NCBI GenBank assembly: GCA_022647615.1
Contig: JALCKZ010000001.1
Span: 1,662,178-1,726,177 of the forward strand
Origin: Bacteroidales bacterium
Lineage (GTDB): Bacteria > Bacteroidota > Bacteroidia > Bacteroidales > UBA932
Length of the DNA stretch: 64,000 nucleotides
Direction of reading: 5' to 3'
Made by a program: the position numbers and the translations under genes. The notes below the pieces were generated by a model. That model worked only from the letters and a program-made list of their open reading frames with translations, was not told where the DNA came from and made no database searches. Of this stretch, positions 19,201-28,050 are shown piece by piece; position 1 is the stretch's first letter; each line of letters starts with the position of its first letter.

Positions 19201-19230
19201 CATTTGCCGCTCCTTAAGAGGCGGCAAATG
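19201..19230 (+). promoter_or_regulatory. 10-bp hairpin upstream of rpsA
   Basis: CATTTGCCGC (19201-19210) and GCGGCAAATG (19221-19230) form a perfect stem with a 10-nt loop, 78 bp before the rpsA start. There is no U-tract after it in either direction, so it is not a standard terminator. It may be a leader structure or a processing site. Confidence 0.5.
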
Positions 19231-19307
19231 TTGCTTAAAGGAATAGACCTCCGCGTAAAGCGGAACTACAAATAATGTTTAACAACTAATTAATTTTTTA
19301 ATTAATC

Positions 19308-21260
19308 ATGAGTAAAGAGAAACCAATCGTGGAAAATGAGGAGACTACAGAAGCTCCCGTCCGCAAGAAAGAAGAATCATTAGATTCTTACAAAGAGGAA
19401 GTTGCAGATGCTTCCGCACAACCTAAAAAAAGAAAAAGCAACGTTTCAGTTGACCCTGCTAAGTTCAACTGGGATGAATTTGAGAAGGCTGCAGATTACG
19501 GCGCACCTAAAGAAGAAGTAGAGAAAGAGTATGACAATACATTCTCTAAAGTTATTGAGAATGAAGTTGTTGAAGGAACCGTTACCGCTATGACAAAGAG
19601 AGAGGTAATGGTAAACATCGGCTACAAGAGCGAGGGTGTCATTTCAATAAGCGAGTTTAGATATAATCCGGATCTTAAAGTTGGAGACAAAGTAGACGTT
19701 TACGTTGAGAATGTTGAGGACAAGAACGGTAAGTTAATAGTATCACATAAGAAAGCATGCTCTCTTAAATCTTGGGATAGAGTTAATGAGGCCTTTGATA
19801 AGGGAGAGATTGTTAAGGGATATATCAAGTGCCGTACTAAGGGCGGTATGATTGTAGATGTATTTGGAATTGAGGCATTCTTGCCTGGTTCTCAGATAGA
19901 TGTTAAGCCAATCAGAGACTATGATGTATTTGTCAATAAGACAATGGAGTTCAAGGTTGTTAAAATCAATCATGAATTCAGAAATGTAGTTTTGTCTCAC
20001 AAGACTTTGATTGAGGCAGAACTTGAAGCACAGAAAGCACAGATTATCAGCAAGCTGGAGAAGGGACAAGTTCTGGAAGGAACTGTCAAGAATATCACTT
20101 CTTACGGTGTATTTGTTGACCTTGGCGGAGTTGACGGACTTATCCACATCACAGATTTGTCTTGGGGAAGAATCAACAATCCGGAAGAGGTTGTTAAACT
20201 AGACCAGAAGATTAATGTTGTTATCCTTGATTTTGATGAGGAGAAGAAGAGAATTGCTCTTGGTTTGAAGCAACTTACACCTCATCCTTGGGATTCTTTG
20301 GATCCTAATTTGAAGGTTGGAGATAAGGTAAAGGGCAAGGTTGTAGTCATTATGGATTACGGCGCATTTGTAGAGATTCAGCCTGGTATTGAGGGTCTTA
20401 TCCACGTATCAGAGATGTCATGGTCTTCTCACCTGAGAAGCGCCCAGGATTTCTTGAAGCTTGGTGATGAGGTTGAAGCACAGGTTCTCACTCTAGACAG
20501 AGAAGAGCATAAGATGTCTCTTGGAATGAAACAGCTAAAGGCTGATCCATGGGCAACTATTATGGATAAATATCCTGTCGGGAGCAAACATACTGCCATT
20601 GTTAGAAACTTTACAAACTTTGGAGTATTTGTAGAACTTGAGGAAGGTGTTGACGGTCTTGTACATATAAGCGATTTGTCTTGGACTAAGAAGATTAAAC
20701 ATCCTTCTGAGTTTACAGCTCTTGGAGACCAGCTGGAGGTTGTAGTTTTGGAAATTGATAAGGACAACAGAAGATTATCATTGGGCCACAAGCAGTTAGA
20801 GGAGAATCCTTGGGACACATTTGAGACTATATTCACAGTTGGTTCTGTTCATAACGGAACAATTGTTTCATTCAATGAGAAGGGTGCAACCGTTGCACTT
20901 GAATATGGTATAGAGGGATTTGCACCTGCTAAGGGACTTGTTAAAGAGGACGGCACTACTGCAAAAGCAGAAGAGAAGCTGGACTTCAAAGTTATAGAGT
21001 TCAACAAGGGCGCAAAGAAGATTGTTCTTTCTCACTCCAGAATTGCTGAGGATAAGAAGAGAGAGGCTAACGGCGAGAAACCGGTAGCTGAGGCAAAAGC
21101 TTCTGAATCAGAGAATACTAAGAAGGCAGTTAAGAAGGTAAAGGCTAACGTTGAGAAGACAACGCTGGGCGATATCTCTGAGCTTGCAGATCTTAAGAAG
21201 GAAATGGATAAAGAGGCCAAAGCAGAAAAGGCTGAAAAGAAAGAAGAAAAAGCTGAATAG
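19308..21260 (+). CDS. rpsA: 30S ribosomal protein S1
   Basis: 650 residues. An acidic, low-complexity N-terminus is followed by six S1/OB-fold repeats. The repeated signatures are easy to see: [72 protein letters not shown], and [30 protein letters not shown]. A Lys/Glu/Ala-rich tail follows from about residue 595. S1 binds mRNA on the 30S subunit and is especially important where Shine-Dalgarno sites are weak, as in this phylum. The start follows an AT-rich leader (AATTAATTTTTTAATTAATC) that could act as an S1-binding, autoregulatory site. The next gene begins 5 bp after the stop. Confidence 0.97.
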   Translation: [650 protein letters not shown]

Positions 21261-21265
21261 ATTTA

Positions 21266-22219
21266 GTGGAATTTTCTTTTACCACATTGGGTACCGCATC
21301 TGCGCGTCCCACTTCTAACAGATATCCAAGCGCTCACATACTAACCATAGGTGGGCGCTTGTTTTTGATAGACTGCGGGGAAAGCGCTCAGATACAGATG
21401 ACAAGAGCAGGATTATCTATCGCGAGAATAGATAATATCTTTATCTCTCATCTGCACGGGGATCATATTTTTGGTCTGTTCGGACTGCTCTCCACAATGG
21501 ATATGGTAGGGAGAGTTTCTCCGCTTCACATGTATGCTCCGGCTGAGATGCAGAGCATTCTGGATTTCTTTTTGCACCAGTTTGGCGGGCTTAAGTATCA
21601 GGTAGTTCTGCATGCCGTCAAATGTAAGGAGCCTGTTAAAATACTGGAATTTAAATCTTTGGATGTATATGCGTTTCCTCTTAAGCACAGAGTGGAAACA
21701 TACGGCTATCTTTTTAAAGAGAAGGCGCCGCAGCAAAATATCATTAAAGAGAAAATAGAGGAGAAGCATTTGACTATTGAGGAGATGGCAAGGCTTAAGG
21801 AGGGAAATAATATTACTCGCGATAGCGGTGAAACGTTGCTCTCTTCTGAACTCACTTACACGCCGTTTTATCCGCGCAGTTTTGCATACTGCTGTGATAC
21901 AGCTCCTTTCCGTGAATTGCCGGGATGGGTTAAGGGCGTTGACCTGATGTATCATGAGGCTACTTACGGTAATGATTTGGATGTGCTTGCTAAGAGTACT
22001 TTTCATTCTACTGCCGCAGATGCAGCTCAATGTGCCAAAGATGCATGTGCCGGCAAGCTTGTAATAGGCCATTATTCTTCCCGTTACAGAAGCGTGGAAG
22101 TCCTTTTGGCTGAGGCGCGTAAAGTGTTCCCGGAAACTTACCTGTCAAAAGAGGGAACGAAATTTGATATCCCTGTTAAGACCGCAGTGTCAGATACCAA
22201 AAATTTGGCTGCTCACTAA
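21266..22219 (+). CDS. rnz: Ribonuclease Z
   Basis: 317 residues starting at a GTG 5 bp after the rpsA stop; the start is fixed by the conserved N-terminus EFSFTTLGTASARP. The metallo-beta-lactamase metal site is FISHLHGDHIFGL (about residues 59-71). Further ligands are in CCDTAPF and the C-terminal VIGHYSSRY, as in tRNase Z. It endonucleolytically removes tRNA 3' trailers. Translation is probably coupled to rpsA. Confidence 0.95.
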   Translation: MEFSFTTLGTASARPTSNRYPSAHILTIGGRLFLIDCGESAQIQMTRAGLSIARIDNIFISHLHGDHIFGLFGLLSTMDMVGRVSPLHMYAPAEMQSILDFFLHQFGGLKYQVVLHAVKCKEPVKILEFKSLDVYAFPLKHRVETYGYLFKEKAPQQNIIKEKIEEKHLTIEEMARLKEGNNITRDSGETLLSSELTYTPFYPRSFAYCCDTAPFRELPGWVKGVDLMYHEATYGNDLDVLAKSTFHSTAADAAQCAKDACAGKLVIGHYSSRYRSVEVLLAEARKVFPETYLSKEGTKFDIPVKTAVSDTKNLAAH

Positions 22220-22267
22220 GAGGCGCTTGGTTAATCACCTGTCGGGATTAAAATTATTTTATTTGTT

Positions 22268-23899
22268 ATGTCAAGATTTTTAAAGAGATTATTGTTGTCT
22301 GCTGCAATTATTTGTACAGCAGGAGTTTATAGTGCCAATGCGCAGAGCTATCTGAATACTCCGCGCACATACCCTTCAATTAATTATAACTCATCTGATT
22401 TGAATTTTGCAGGGGCCAAGTACAAGCAGACTTTGTTCTATCTCTCTAATTTTTACCTGGATACGGTGAATGTCCAGAAGATTACGGATAATGCAATTAC
22501 AAAGGTGATGCAGGAGCTGGACCCTCATTCTGTTTACATTACTGCTAAGGATGTGGCGGAGATGGAGGAGCCTTTGGTAGGAAATTTTGACGGAATAGGA
22601 ATAGAGTATGCTATTATAAATGATTCATTATCAGTACAAAGTGTTATTCCGGGAGGTCCTTCTGAAAAAGTGGGACTGCATGCAGGCGATAAAATTATAA
22701 AAGTCAACGGGGAGTCTATTTGCGGTACGCATCTGACTACCAAGCGTGTGCTGGGTTATCTTAGAGGGGACCGCGGTACAAAAGTTAACATTGCAATTTT
22801 AAGAAGGGGAGTGAACGAAGAGATTGATGTTACAATTACCAGAGATAAGATTCCTTTGAATACGGTTGATGCTGCCTACGAGATTTCAAACGGTATTATG
22901 ATGATTCGCATAAGCCGTTTTGGAGCAGAGACTTACAATGAGATGATGACACCGCTTAAAGCGTATATGTCGGCCCACAAGGGGAAACTTAGAGGAGTGA
23001 TTTTGGACTTGCGCGGTAATCCCGGGGGATATTTGGAAACTGCGTTAACCATTGCTAATGAGTTCCTTGAGAAGGGGCAGCTTATTCTTTATACAGAGGG
23101 ACGTGCTGTAAATCGTACAGATGATATTGCAAACGGTGCGGGAATTTTGAAAAATATTCCTCTTGCAATTTTGATTGATGAGAGTTCCGCTTCTGCCAGC
23201 GAGATTGTTTCCGGCGCAATGCAGGATTGGGACAGAGGCACTATTATTGGCCGCCGCTCATTTGGCAAAGGCCTTGTACAGCAAGAGTTTCCGCTGCAGG
23301 ATGGAGGACGCTTGCGTCTTACGATTGCCCGTTATCATACTCCAAGCGGCCGTGTAATTCAATCTCCTTATGAAAACGGCGAGGCTGATAAATATTATGA
23401 GAACGTTATAAAGAGGTATCTTTCTGACGAGCGCTTTAACAAAGACAGCATCAAGATAAATGACTCCTTAAAGTTTAAAACTCTCAAAAAAGGACGCATT
23501 GTTTATGGCGGCGGCGGTATCATTCCTGATGTCTTTATGCCGCTTGATACTTCCTTCTATTCAAAGAGTTACATCAAGTGCGTGAACAAAGGTGTTTTGA
23601 CAGATTTTGTGAATATTTACACAGATAATCACCGCAAAGAATTTAATGCGCAGTACAAAAATATGGAGCAGTTTGCCAAGGACTATCAAGTTCCCGACAG
23701 TTATTGGAATGAATTCCTTGCGTACTCCAAATCCCATGGCGTAGAATTCTCAGAGGCAGACTTAAAAACCTCCGGCGCAGAAATCCGCAAGAACCTCAAA
23801 GGCCTTATAGTCAGAGCGCTGTATGGCCTGGACGGCTATCTGAAATATGACTACGCCACAGACCCCGAGGTCCAAAAAGCCCTGGAGGTTCTGAAATAA
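22268..23899 (+). CDS. S41-family C-terminal processing peptidase with PDZ domain
   Basis: 543 residues. Signal peptide at residues 1-25 (ends YSANAQ). A PDZ domain spans about residues 95-185 (GIGIEYAIINDSLSVQSVIP, LHAGDKIIKVNG). The S41 protease core includes GVILDLRGNPGGYLETA and IDESSASASEIVSGAMQDW, where the Ser of the SASASE-type motif is the nucleophile, followed by GKGLVQQEFPL with the catalytic Lys. Such carboxyl-terminal proteases process or degrade envelope proteins in the periplasm. The final 100 residues form the family's less conserved C-terminal helical extension. It starts 48 bp after rnz. Confidence 0.93.
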   Translation: MSRFLKRLLLSAAIICTAGVYSANAQSYLNTPRTYPSINYNSSDLNFAGAKYKQTLFYLSNFYLDTVNVQKITDNAITKVMQELDPHSVYITAKDVAEMEEPLVGNFDGIGIEYAIINDSLSVQSVIPGGPSEKVGLHAGDKIIKVNGESICGTHLTTKRVLGYLRGDRGTKVNIAILRRGVNEEIDVTITRDKIPLNTVDAAYEISNGIMMIRISRFGAETYNEMMTPLKAYMSAHKGKLRGVILDLRGNPGGYLETALTIANEFLEKGQLILYTEGRAVNRTDDIANGAGILKNIPLAILIDESSASASEIVSGAMQDWDRGTIIGRRSFGKGLVQQEFPLQDGGRLRLTIARYHTPSGRVIQSPYENGEADKYYENVIKRYLSDERFNKDSIKINDSLKFKTLKKGRIVYGGGGIIPDVFMPLDTSFYSKSYIKCVNKGVLTDFVNIYTDNHRKEFNAQYKNMEQFAKDYQVPDSYWNEFLAYSKSHGVEFSEADLKTSGAEIRKNLKGLIVRALYGLDGYLKYDYATDPEVQKALEVLK

Positions 23900-24029
23900 A
23901 TTCCCTTAAATGCAGGAGCGAACTATACCTGTATCTATCTGATTATCAGTACTTCCATGAAAATATCAATTTTAATGCTGCGATTTTCATGGGCGCCTTG
24001 TGAATCAGCAATTTACAAGGCTAGTTCGG
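23900..24029. other. Intergenic hairpin region after the S41 gene
   Basis: CCATGAAAAT (23955-23964) and ATTTTCATGG (23983-23992) form a perfect 10-bp stem with an 18-nt loop. No U-tract follows. No gene is visible here. Confidence 0.45.
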
Positions 24030-24220
24030 AAGATAATCGGCAGCGGAGCGGCTGAAAGCCGCGCAGCCGCGCCGGAGGCGCGTGCTTCCTCGCGCGACAG
24101 CGCGTCAAACCACAAAACGGCCCGGCGCTTTGTGCCGGGCCGTATGCATGCGAGCAGAGCGAGCATGCAATCTTGGCGGAATGCTCTTCATGTGGCGCAA
24201 AGCGGCACATGCAATTCTCG
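24030..24220. repeat. GC-rich palindromic mosaic (copy 2)
   Basis: Contains AGCGGAGCGGCTGAAAGCCG, CGCGCCGGAGGCGCG-like, GGCCCGGC/GCCGGGCC and GCATGC pairs, the same modules as at 8735-9090. Open frames through it are by-products of GC-rich sequence. Confidence 0.7.
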
Positions 24221-24236
24221 CATAACTAAACCGACC

Positions 24237-24587
24237 TAATCATATAAGTGTTGCTGTCGCCATTGAGTATCAGCTACATACAGTTTGGCCGAATCTGTAG
24301 GATCGGCCGAATTGTAACTATCTGATTCACAGTTCCGCCTACAGAACTTTTTTGATAATCTCATCGCATGCAAAGTCTTGTTATGCTCTTGCTTGCGCCT
24401 ACGGTTTTTTAACGGCTTATTGCCTGGGCTGTACTTGGTTGAAGAGGGAACTCAGATGCCATTGGTTTTGAGCAATTTTCAGCAGTAGAGCGGGGCATCT
24501 TCGGACAACCCTCTTCAACCTGCGCTCAGCACGGCAATGGCGCCTAAAACCTCATGGCTGCAGAGCAAGACATAACTTCAACTTTGC
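24237..24587. repeat. 351-bp structured interspersed repeat, copy B
   Basis: Near-identical to copy A at 9101-9451 in length and sequence, with the same stem arms: GGTTGAAGAGGG at 24437-24448 with CCCTCTTCAACC at 24509-24520, and GGCATCT at 24494-24500. The palindromic part near its left end (ACAGTTTGGCCGA against TCGGCCGAATTGT) is better paired here than in copy A. It is flanked on both sides by the GC-rich mosaic; 24588-24652 carries a further GCGGCAGTGCCGC/GCATGC segment. Confidence 0.85.
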
Positions 24588-24652
24588 TTGGAAGATGTTC
24601 TATAAGACGAGCGGCAGTGCCGCGAGTCCGCGACCGCAGGGAGCATGCAAAT

Positions 24653-25360
24653 TCAATCTCTCAGCATCAGGCCTGTGCGCTTGTAGGTTTCAATCTTCAC
24701 GGCAGCATCTCTTTCAAGCAGCCTGCGCAGCTTAAGTATGTGATTATCAAGGCTGCGTGAGGTGAAGTAATCATCTGCGCCCCATACCTGATTCATTAAG
24801 TTGCTGCGCTCTACAATGCTTCCTTTGTGCTTGCACAAAACCTCCAGCACATCTGCCTCCTTTGGAGTCAGCTTTATATCACTGCTGTCTGCATTGTCAA
24901 CCTTTTCTTCAGATGTATTGAACATCAGCACATTTTTGCTTCTGTCAAACGTGTAATGTCCTATCTTGAAAAGATATATGGATTTGTCACTATTGGCTCT
25001 TCTTAGCAATGATTTTATTTGTCCGTCCAGCTGCTCTTTGGTGAAAGGTTTCTTAAGGTATGTGTCAACGCCGGAAGCGTAACCTTTTTTAAAATCATTT
25101 GATTCTGTTAATCCTGATAGTATGATTATTGGAACATCCGGATTTCTCTTCCTTATCATAGCAGCCATTGCATTGCCATCCATTACCGGCATATCTACAT
25201 CAGTTACAACTACATCCGGGCATACTGCAGCAAAAGATTCAAGTCCCTTTTTACCGTCGGGAGCAAGAGTTACCTCGTAGCCTCCAATTACTTTTTCCAA
25301 CTCTGATTTCACAATAAACCTGAGCCCGGAATCATCCTCTACAAACAGAACCTTTATCAT
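24653..25360 (-). CDS. OmpR-type response regulator (system 1)
   Basis: 235 residues. The receiver domain has acidic pocket VEDD near residues 7-10, phosphoacceptor Asp54 in VVVTDVDMPVMDG and the conserved Lys in YLKKPF. A winged-helix DNA-binding domain forms the C-terminus (LTPKEADVLEVLCKHKGSIV, VWGADDYFTSRSLDNHILKL). It overlaps the upstream kinase gene by 4 bp, so both come from one message. A likely target is one of the repeated upstream boxes in the island, but nothing in the sequence assigns them. It resembles the second regulator at 32486-33160, including identical phospho-site spacing. Confidence 0.92.
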   Translation of the reverse strand: MIKVLFVEDDSGLRFIVKSELEKVIGGYEVTLAPDGKKGLESFAAVCPDVVVTDVDMPVMDGNAMAAMIRKRNPDVPIIILSGLTESNDFKKGYASGVDTYLKKPFTKEQLDGQIKSLLRRANSDKSIYLFKIGHYTFDRSKNVLMFNTSEEKVDNADSSDIKLTPKEADVLEVLCKHKGSIVERSNLMNQVWGADDYFTSRSLDNHILKLRRLLERDAAVKIETYKRTGLMLRD

Positions 25361-26739
25361 AATATGCTGTGTTTTAAGGGGTACATTAATATGACATTAG
25401 TGAACTTGTTCAATTCACTGTAAATTTTCACGTCACCTCCTTGGCCCTTAACTATCTGATAGATAAAGTTAAGGCCAATTCCGTGGCCGCTTCCTTCAGA
25501 GACATTTTTTCCTCTTTCAAATAATTCAAAAACGTTCTTAAGATTCTCAGGAGGAATCCCATGTCCGTTATCCTTTACGGAAATCTGAATATAATTGCCT
25601 TTCAGCTCAGAAGATAATTCTATAGTAACTTCATTGTCTGAATATTTGATAGAATTTTCTATCAAATTCTCTAGCGCCTCAATAAGATAATCTTTATCTG
25701 TGTCAACGTATTTGCCTTTGCTGCAATCTATTATGAAGTTTATCTTTCTGTCTGAATTTTCAACTTTGTATTTCTCTGCAAGAGATTCAAGTACCGGCTG
25801 TATTATAACTCTGGATGTTTCAAACTTTAATCTCTTTTGCTCCAGTTTTGCAATAGCAAGGACTTTATTGCACAAATCCAGAAGATGTTTTGCTTCTGAC
25901 ATCAGCGTAGTAAGATATTCTCCCTTTAACTGTTCATTATCTCCTAAAGCATTACTGTTAAGGCTTTTTGAAATTAAAGATATTGAACTTAGAGGTGTTT
26001 TCATATCATGTATCATGGCATAAGTGTGGTCCTGCCTCATCTTTGCAATTTCTCTCTGACGCCTGATAATATTGATTTGTTTTACAAGGCAGAAAATGAC
26101 AAAAACAATTATTATAAAAGTTGATACAACAAGTTCCCACATGTTTTTTAGAATGCTCTTATAAGGATTCTTGATTATTGCCCATGCTCCAAGTGAAAAG
26201 TCTGAATTTACGGGTATTATGTGGGTTCTGAATTCCCTGGAAGTGTTCTTTGCAAAATATCCTTCATCTTCAAAAACCGTTGGGTCAGAAGAAGATATCT
26301 CTACAAACTGACTGCTATCCCAATGTACAGTCACAAAATTTCTAGAAATTTTTTTAAATAAATTGTCTGTTCTGGATTCTCCTATTAAAAATTCCAGGCC
26401 ATATATGTTTTTGAGTGCTAGTTCTTTTGCAAAGTACGTTCCTATTGAAGTGTAGTCTCTTTTGCTATGATATGTGTCAGCCATGCTGCTCAGTTCAACA
26501 AATCTGTTGGTTGATAGGCCAACACCGCCGCGTGAAAGTTCTATGAAGATTGTCTGCTCTGACCTGATGGAATCTATTCTGTTCATCAGCTCCTCCTCCA
26601 TTGCTTTTTTAAAGCACTCATCTACAGTGTTGTACATATTGGTGCGCATTTCATTGTAAGTGTGCGCAACCCACAGCATTTGCAGAGGAACGATTGCAAT
26701 AATGGCTAGAAAAGAGAGATATTCAACGACTTTCTTCAT
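25357..26739 (-). CDS. Membrane sensor histidine kinase (system 1)
   Basis: 460 residues: an N-terminal membrane segment (LSFLAIIAIVPLQMLW), a periplasmic sensor region of about 160 residues without a recognised domain, a second membrane segment (about 190-212), then the HisKA domain with phospho-acceptor His at about 244 in MIHDMKTPLSS. The HATPase region has N-box NLIENSIKY, DNGHGIPPEN and GSGHGIGLNFIY. It forms a two-component system with the overlapping regulator gene. The first 23 residues are almost the same as those of the aspartyl protease at 47322-48575, and the upstream DNA is also shared. It is divergent from the first GLPGLI gene, so it may control it. Confidence 0.92.
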   Translation of the reverse strand: MKKVVEYLSFLAIIAIVPLQMLWVAHTYNEMRTNMYNTVDECFKKAMEEELMNRIDSIRSEQTIFIELSRGGVGLSTNRFVELSSMADTYHSKRDYTSIGTYFAKELALKNIYGLEFLIGESRTDNLFKKISRNFVTVHWDSSQFVEISSSDPTVFEDEGYFAKNTSREFRTHIIPVNSDFSLGAWAIIKNPYKSILKNMWELVVSTFIIIVFVIFCLVKQINIIRRQREIAKMRQDHTYAMIHDMKTPLSSISLISKSLNSNALGDNEQLKGEYLTTLMSEAKHLLDLCNKVLAIAKLEQKRLKFETSRVIIQPVLESLAEKYKVENSDRKINFIIDCSKGKYVDTDKDYLIEALENLIENSIKYSDNEVTIELSSELKGNYIQISVKDNGHGIPPENLKNVFELFERGKNVSEGSGHGIGLNFIYQIVKGQGGDVKIYSELNKFTNVILMYPLKHSIL

Positions 26740-26764
26740 TCCAATTGTAAACTTACAAAAACTT

Positions 26765-26833
26765 TACGGCTCCTAGAAAAAAATGACAATTTGGAGACAT
26801 GGATTTGTTTTTAGGTTGTTCAATTTTGCTACT
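26765..26833. repeat. Shared upstream element, copy 1
   Basis: A stretch of about 70 bp containing AATGACAATTTGGAGACAT and TTTGTTTTTAGGTTGTTCAA, found again at 30751-30831, 42977-43008 (partial) and 48601-48665. Here it lies between the histidine kinase (minus) and the first GLPGLI gene (plus), so it is in promoter position for one or both. Confidence 0.6.
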
Positions 26834-26900
26834 GAAAAATCTTATTGAATTGAGTTAAAGTAGTAGTAGTGCTTGTTTGTCAGTTAAATAAGCTTAATAT

Positions 26901-27779
26901 ATGAAAAAAAATAATTTTTTATTTGTTGTGATTATTGGGGCAACATTATTATTTCTGCCATTAACTGGGTATTCTCAGGGCAGACAGCGTTATCCGATCA
27001 AGGGTAGCAAGTGGACTCATTTTGCGATAGATACTTGCCAATATGTTGTGACGTATGAGTTTAAATTTTGCGGTGAGATGGGCAAGACCAAGAGTGGAGA
27101 CGATATCTATTACGATACCAAACGCGTGGAAGTCGGGAACAGGTTTGTGCGCTATCATACTTACCTTGGTGAAAGGATGGATTCTCTGGGTCATGTCTAC
27201 AGTAAGGAATATTCATGGCATGACAAGCTTGGTGTGAATAATAATCCCACGTGGGAGGATGTATATTTTAACTATCCTAAGAGTGGGGAACTTTTTTTTA
27301 CCTCTTTGCTGATAAATTACGAATACTGTTATGTTGGACCGATCCCAAAGATGGAATGGAAAATGATTGACGGTCAGGATACTACAATTATTAACCATAA
27401 GTGTTATATGGCAACAACTGATTTTTGCGGGCGCCATTATATTGCATGGTTTGCACCAGATATTCCAATCCAATACGGCCCGTACAAGTTTAATGGTCTT
27501 CCGGGAATGATATTAAAGATAGAGGATTCAGAGAAATTTTTTAGGTGGACCGCAATAAGTCTAGTCACACCGAGAACTATCAAGCCTATGTATTTTGAGC
27601 AGGCAAAAACGGTGGTAAAGACGGATAGAAAAGGGTATTTGAAGATGTTGAACATGTTTTGGAAAGATCCAGGTATGTTCTATAAATCACAGGGTGCCAG
27701 GGTTTATGTTGGAGGAATAGGATATTTGCAGCCTGGACAGGTGTCACTTCCGCAAATTCCTGAGATTGAGAATGAATAA
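26901..27779 (+). CDS. GLPGLI family protein 1
   Basis: 292 residues with a signal peptide (about residues 1-25, ending TGYSQ), so the protein is periplasmic or outer-membrane directed. The family hallmark reads GPYKFNGLPGMILKIEDSE near residue 196, where the name motif GLPGLI appears as GLPGMI. The surrounding CYMATTDFCGRHYIAWF and FAPDIPIQYGPY are shared by all copies in the island. The family (TIGR01200) has no known function. It is divergent from the system 1 kinase and is followed by a deletion chimera and a carboxypeptidase-domain barrel gene. A 214-bp part (27342-27555) is nearly identical to GLPGLI 4, unlike the flanks. Confidence 0.9.
   Translation: MKKNNFLFVVIIGATLLFLPLTGYSQGRQRYPIKGSKWTHFAIDTCQYVVTYEFKFCGEMGKTKSGDDIYYDTKRVEVGNRFVRYHTYLGERMDSLGHVYSKEYSWHDKLGVNNNPTWEDVYFNYPKSGELFFTSLLINYEYCYVGPIPKMEWKMIDGQDTTIINHKCYMATTDFCGRHYIAWFAPDIPIQYGPYKFNGLPGMILKIEDSEKFFRWTAISLVTPRTIKPMYFEQAKTVVKTDRKGYLKMLNMFWKDPGMFYKSQGARVYVGGIGYLQPGQVSLPQIPEIENE
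27342..27555 (+). repeat. Putative gene-conversion tract, copy in GLPGLI 1
   Basis: Only about half a dozen differences from 39015-39228 over 214 bp, while the same two genes differ at many synonymous sites immediately on both sides. It covers the GLPGMI motif and the segment before it. Confidence 0.6.
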
Positions 27780-28050
27780 TGCTTTGGTTAAAAAATCGTT
27801 GCTAATAATTTTGTTGTTGTTATTTGTTCTTCCATTATACGGACAAATATCAGGCAGAAGAGTTAATGTTAGGTTTCGGTACGGCTCAAAATATACACAC
27901 AGAGTTATTGATACATGTAAGTTGTTTATTACATATCAATTAAAGCTTAAATGGGCCGTTGCAAAAAGAGATTCAATTAGAGAAGTTCTGAATTGTGCAG
28001 ACGTTCCTGTTAGGATTGATACTGTTGATATCTCGCAAGTGCTGCTTTGA
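27772..28050 (+). pseudogene. Chimeric remnant: GLPGLI N-terminus fused in frame to the tail of a small secreted protein
   Basis: Residues 1-54 match the start of GLPGLI 5 (43394): signal peptide ending LYGQ, then YGSKYTHRVIDTCKLFITYQ. The remaining 38 residues match the tail of the 128-residue protein at 44300 (LKLKWAVAKRDSIREVLNCA and on to SQVLL). Both parents lie side by side in the other copy of this segment. The junction is the 8-bp sequence TATCAATT (27934-27941), present at 43553-43560 and 44570-44577, 1017 bp apart, so a single in-frame deletion explains the fusion. It lacks the GLPGLI motif, so normal function is unlikely, although a short secreted protein of 92 residues could still be made. 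Confidence 0.8.

Noticed and set aside
24000..24239. Plus-strand frame of 79 codons after the S41 protease
   Set aside because: It lies in the GC-rich mosaic, and its Ala/Arg-rich composition follows from the palindromic modules.
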